A DNA stretch of 64,000 nucleotides from Chromatiales bacterium. Lineage in GTDB: Bacteria; Pseudomonadota; Gammaproteobacteria; Steroidobacterales; GCA-2729495. A program made the position numbers and the translations under genes. Of the stretch, positions 60,715 to 64,000 are shown in pieces. The notes beneath the pieces are model-generated. The model searched no databases, was not told the origin of the DNA, and saw nothing but the letters and a program-made list of their open reading frames with translations. The stretch lies in the NCBI GenBank assembly GCA_016789885.1, contig JAEUPZ010000032.1:62001-126000 (forward strand), read 5' to 3'. Each line of letters opens with the position of its first letter. Position 1 is the stretch's first letter.

Positions 60715-63158
60715 AGCGCGCCACTGCCTTGAGGCGCGAGCTGCCGGCGGCGTTCCGAATTCCGTATCGCGTGCAGCTCTCGCCGCATGTCGTTCGGACG
60801 GAGGCGGGCGACTACGTCCAGGTGTTCCGCCTCGATGGCGCCAGCTTCGAGACCGCCGACGACGAGGTGCTGAACAACTGGCACGAACGGTTGAACGTGC
60901 TGTGGCGGAATATCGCCGCGCCGAACGTAGCCCTTTGGATGCATGTCATCCGGCGTCGCGAACGGGTCGGGGCAGTGAAGACCGACGACATGGCGGCGGC
61001 CGACTTCGCCGAACGGCTCGCCACCGGATACCAGGCACGGTTGTCCACAGAGACCCTAATGGTCAACGAGCTGTACCTGTCGGTCGCCTACCGGCCGATT
61101 GCCGGCGCGGCCCCGAATCTGGTTGCGCGCCTGCTCAGTGCAAAGGCCGGGGAGCACCGGCTCGCAGAACACGCGGACGCACTCGATGCCTGCGAGAAGC
61201 TCGCGCAGACAGTCGGCTCCTCACTTGCCCGCTACGACCCAGAGCGCCTCGGCGTCTACGAATCCGGCGGACGCCTGTACTCGCGTGTGCTGGAGTTCTT
61301 CGGTCAGCTGGTGAATGCGGACCTGTCGCCCGTGCCGCTGCCAACGGCACCGCTCGACGAGGTGCTCGCGACAACGCGGACCATCTTCGGCAGCGAGACC
61401 ATCGAGTACCGCCTGCCCACCCAGACGCGCTTCGGCGCGATGCTTGGCATCAAGGAGTACGCCTCGCCGACGACGGTCGGCATGTACAACGTGCTGCTGT
61501 CGGCGCCGTTCGAGTTCGTGCTGACGCAGTCGTTTGCATTCCTGACGAAGGCGGCGGGGCAGGGCCTGCTGCAGCGCCAGTACAACCAGATGGCCAACGC
61601 AGGCGACTTCGCGGTGAGCCAGGCCGAGCAGCTGAAGGACGCGCTGGATGACCTGACTTCCAACGACTTCGTGATGGGTGATCACCACTTCACGCTGCAG
61701 GTGCTGTCGCCGCTGGTGGATCGGCAGACCGGCACCTCCAATGAGCAGCGACTGAAAACTCTCAACGACGACGTGGCGCTGGCGCGGGCGATCCTCGCTG
61801 ACACCGGCATGACGACCGCGCGCGAGGATCTCGCGCTGGAGGCGGCATTCTGGTCGCAGCTGCCGGCCTGCTTCCCCATGCGTCCGCGCAAGGCGCCGAT
61901 CACATCGCGGAACTTCTGCGCGATGGCGCCGCTGCACAACTTTCCGGCGGGACGCCCGACCGGGAATCACTGGGGTGACGCGCTGGCGCTGCTTGTCACC
62001 AGTGCCCGGTCTCCCTACCACTTCTCGCTGCACGCCAGTGATCCCCACGACCCCGACGGTGGCAGCCGCAAGGACACCGGCCACACCTTCATCTGTGGCC
62101 CGACCGGATCGGGCAAGTCCGTGCTGATCGGCTTTCTGGTGACCCTGCTCGCCCGTCAGGGCGTGACGCAGGTGATCTTCGACAAGGACCGTGGCCTCGA
62201 CATCCTGACGCGGGCACTGGGTGGCACCTATCTGCCGCTCCGGAATGGCGTGCCGACCGGGTTCAATCCGCTGCAACTCCCGCCGACCGCCGAGACCATC
62301 GAGTTCCTGAAAGTCTGGCTGCGTGCGCTGGTGCGCGGGACCGTTCCACTGACGATCCGGGAGGAGGGCGATCTCGACGCCGCGTTGATGGGAACGCTTG
62401 CGCTGGAGCCGTCGGCGCGCCGGCTGTCGCGGCTGATCGAGTTCACCGACGCCACGCGTGCGGAGGGCATCCACATGCGGCTTGCCCGATGGAGCGAGAG
62501 CACGCAGGGACACTACGCCTGGGTGTTCGACAACGCGCAGGACTCGCTGGTCGAGCAGCTCGCACAGGCAAGCCTGTTCGGCGTCGATGTCACCGAGTTC
62601 CTCGACAACGCGCTGACGCGCGCCCCGGTGACGCTCTACCTGTTCCATGTCATCCGCCAGCTGCTCGATGGCCGGAAGTTCGTCTGCTGGATGGACGAGT
62701 TCTGGAAGCTGCTGTCCGACCCGTCCTTCGAGGGGTTCGCCAAGGACGGCCCCAAGACCTGGCGCAAGCTCAACGGCGTGATGTGCCTTGCGACGCAGAG
62801 CGCCAGCGACGTGCTCGACAGCCCAATCAGCCGCACGATCATCGAGCAGACGCCGACCAAGATCCTGTTCCCGAATCCGGATGCCAATGCTGCGGAGTAC
62901 ATCGAGGGGTTCGGGCTGTCGGAGCGGGAGTTCAAGCTCATCAAGGAGCAGATCGAGCCCGGCTCGCGGCAGTTCCTCATCAAGCAGGGCCACTACTCCG
63001 TGGTCTGCCAGCTCGATCTCAAGGGGTTCGACGCAGAGTTGAAAGTCATCTCGGGTCGCGCCAGCACGGTCGAGGAGCTGCAACGGCTCATCGCGCGTAC
63101 CGGTCCCGACCCGCGGCACTGGCTGTCCTCATTCCTCACACCGGAGAAGTCATCGTGA
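60711..63158 (+). CDS. virB4: VirB4/TrbE-family T4SS ATPase
   Basis: An 815-residue ATPase powering pilus assembly. N-terminal CagE/TrbE region, Walker A GPTGSGKS at about 463-470, Walker B around VCWMDEFWKLLSDPSFEGF and the signature TQSASDVLDSPISRTIIEQTPTKILFPN. Length fits the family. virB5 starts in its last bases. Confidence 0.96.
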   Translation: MKRATALRRELPAAFRIPYRVQLSPHVVRTEAGDYVQVFRLDGASFETADDEVLNNWHERLNVLWRNIAAPNVALWMHVIRRRERVGAVKTDDMAAADFAERLATGYQARLSTETLMVNELYLSVAYRPIAGAAPNLVARLLSAKAGEHRLAEHADALDACEKLAQTVGSSLARYDPERLGVYESGGRLYSRVLEFFGQLVNADLSPVPLPTAPLDEVLATTRTIFGSETIEYRLPTQTRFGAMLGIKEYASPTTVGMYNVLLSAPFEFVLTQSFAFLTKAAGQGLLQRQYNQMANAGDFAVSQAEQLKDALDDLTSNDFVMGDHHFTLQVLSPLVDRQTGTSNEQRLKTLNDDVALARAILADTGMTTAREDLALEAAFWSQLPACFPMRPRKAPITSRNFCAMAPLHNFPAGRPTGNHWGDALALLVTSARSPYHFSLHASDPHDPDGGSRKDTGHTFICGPTGSGKSVLIGFLVTLLARQGVTQVIFDKDRGLDILTRALGGTYLPLRNGVPTGFNPLQLPPTAETIEFLKVWLRALVRGTVPLTIREEGDLDAALMGTLALEPSARRLSRLIEFTDATRAEGIHMRLARWSESTQGHYAWVFDNAQDSLVEQLAQASLFGVDVTEFLDNALTRAPVTLYLFHVIRQLLDGRKFVCWMDEFWKLLSDPSFEGFAKDGPKTWRKLNGVMCLATQSASDVLDSPISRTIIEQTPTKILFPNPDANAAEYIEGFGLSEREFKLIKEQIEPGSRQFLIKQGHYSVVCQLDLKGFDAELKVISGRASTVEELQRLIARTGPDPRHWLSSFLTPEKSS

Positions 63159-63865
63159 AACCATCCAACGCTCTTGTCGGCGCTGTCGCCTGCCTCCTGT
63201 GCACGTCGGTCGGCCACGCGGCGATGCCCGTGATCGACATTCGCGCCATTGTGCAGATGGCCCAGCAGCTGCAGGTCCTTCAGAACCAGTTGACCACGGC
63301 CCGCAACCAGCTCACCCAGGCGCAGCAGCAGTTCCAGTCGCTGACGGGGCAGCGCGGCATGGAGCAGCTGCTCTCAGGGGTCACGCGTAACTACCTGCCC
63401 GCAGACTGGGCGACGCTCGAAGCCACGCTGCGCGGCGCACAGGCGAGCTATGCGGCGCTCTCAGCAGAAATGCAGGCGGCGCTGCGGCAGGTCACGGTGC
63501 TGACCCCGGCGCAGACGGCACGGATGTCGCCGGAGCAGATCGAGCAGCTCGAAGCGGCGCGCCGTTCCGTGGCATTGCTTCAGGCCACGAGTCGCGAAGC
63601 CCTGCAGGCCAGCAGCCAGCGCTTCGCATCCCTGCAGGGACTGATCGACGCCATCCCGCGGGCAACGGATGCCAAGGCGGTCCTTGATCTGCAGGCGAGG
63701 ATTGGCGCCGAGCAGGCCATGCTCCAGAACGAGCACACGAAGCTAATGGTGCTCAACCAGGCGGCGGAGGCGGAGCAGCGCGCCCAGGAACAGCGGGCGC
63801 GGGAACTCGCGATCAGCAACTTCGGCTCCCTGCGCCGGCTGCCTGCCGTCGGCCTGAATCCGTAG
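63155..63865 (+). CDS. virB5: VirB5-like T4SS minor pilin
   Basis: A 236-residue exported protein: signal peptide SNALVGAVACLLCTSVGHAAM, then a long helical coiled-coil region (MAQQLQVLQNQLTTARNQLTQAQQQFQSLTG) and further helices (ARIGAEQAMLQNEHTKLMVLNQAAEAEQRAQEQRA). Pattern and position after virB4 fit VirB5/TrbJ. GTG start overlaps virB4 by 4 bases. Confidence 0.85.
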   Translation: MKPSNALVGAVACLLCTSVGHAAMPVIDIRAIVQMAQQLQVLQNQLTTARNQLTQAQQQFQSLTGQRGMEQLLSGVTRNYLPADWATLEATLRGAQASYAALSAEMQAALRQVTVLTPAQTARMSPEQIEQLEAARRSVALLQATSREALQASSQRFASLQGLIDAIPRATDAKAVLDLQARIGAEQAMLQNEHTKLMVLNQAAEAEQRAQEQRARELAISNFGSLRRLPAVGLNP

Positions 63866-63871
63866 GCCGCC

Positions 63872-64000
63872 ATGTCGCGCGGCATGCTCGTGCTGATCCT
63901 CCTGGCCACGCTCGTCGGCGCGGCGGTGTCCTGCGCGCCGGGACCGTCGGTAGCTGAGCACACCGTTTCCGACTACCGCGCCGATGCGACGCTGCGGCGC
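63872..64000 (+). CDS. EexN-like entry-exclusion lipoprotein, cut by window edge
   Basis: 43 codons visible: a signal peptide (MLVLILLATLVGAAVSC, lipobox VSC) followed by VAEHTVSDYRADATLRR. The TVxxYxAxxxxR motif matches EexN entry-exclusion lipoproteins found after virB5 in T4SS loci. The rest lies beyond the window. Confidence 0.6.
   Translation, partial: MSRGMLVLILLATLVGAAVSCAPGPSVAEHTVSDYRADATLRR

Larger units (their letters stand above)
51037..64000. mobile_element. Integrative conjugative element inserted at guaA, right part outside window
   Basis: Directly after guaA the base composition drops and an AT-rich spacer precedes a tyrosine integrase. The following genes are accessory: ubiquitin-like cassette, XRE/ImmA, AlpA-like regulators, AbiE toxin-antitoxin, FlhC/FlhD-like regulators and the T4SS genes virB2-B5. 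guaA 3' ends are known attachment sites for several islands. The other att site and relaxase/coupling genes were not found and should lie beyond 64000. The element's left boundary is inferred from the guaA stop. Confidence 0.85.

Overview
This window is a GC-rich bacterial chromosome segment, most likely from a gammaproteobacterium related to the Xanthomonadales/Nevskiales/Steroidobacterales side. The evidence is gene order and protein content: queA-tgt-yajC-secD-secF next to suhB/trmJ, the ndk-rlmN-pilW-rodZ-hisS-yfgM-bamB-der string, xseA/guaB-guaA, and a MetX-family enzyme of the Xanthomonadales-like serine O-succinyltransferase type. No rRNA or CRISPR array was seen; one tRNA-Leu(CAA) is present.

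Layout. 1-13 kb: the N-terminal half of glutamate synthase (gltB), a lipoprotein, a DsbA-family oxidoreductase, cytochrome b561, PPK2, a DEAD-box helicase, two small membrane/lipoprotein genes, RF3, a Coa1-like protein and an AI-2E-type transporter. 13-25 kb: a Rieske oxygenase divergent from a complete cbb3 oxidase and maturation cluster (ccoN-O-Q-P, small membrane gene, ccoG-H-I-S), followed by a FixJ-like regulator with a PAS-less kinase and a divergent PAS hybrid kinase. 25-27 kb: a two-gene operon of a Rieske protein and a CrtU-like FAD oxidoreductase. 27-51 kb: housekeeping genes for tRNA modification (queA, tgt, trmJ, rlmN), the Sec translocon accessory proteins, Fe-S metabolism (a cysteine desulfurase fused to a degenerate IscU-like domain, and iscA), cell shape and outer membrane assembly, GTPase Der and purine synthesis.

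51-64 kb: an integrative, probably conjugative, element inserted directly after guaA. It starts with an AT-rich stretch holding five copies of TGACGGTA and a P4-type tyrosine integrase, and runs off the right edge inside a type IV secretion operon (virB2-B3-B4-B5-eexN). Its cargo is a compact ubiquitin-like cassette (multiubiquitin-family beta-grasp protein, a DUF6791-ThiF E1-like protein, a DUF6527 protein), a divergent XRE/ImmA regulator pair, two AlpA-like regulators and an AbiE toxin-antitoxin pair. A divergent FlhC-like/FlhD-like pair is a plausible element-level activator of transfer.

The most interesting content is the ubiquitin-like cassette: the E1-like protein has no cysteine after its Rossmann core and the Ubl ends in NRS rather than GG, so the conjugation chemistry, if any, should differ from canonical ubiquitin transfer. 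Other oddities are the IscS-IscU-like fusion that has lost two of three scaffold cysteines, the CrtU-like/Rieske pair without other carotenoid genes in view, and the CGTATA repeats between the Rieske oxygenase and the cbb3 operon.
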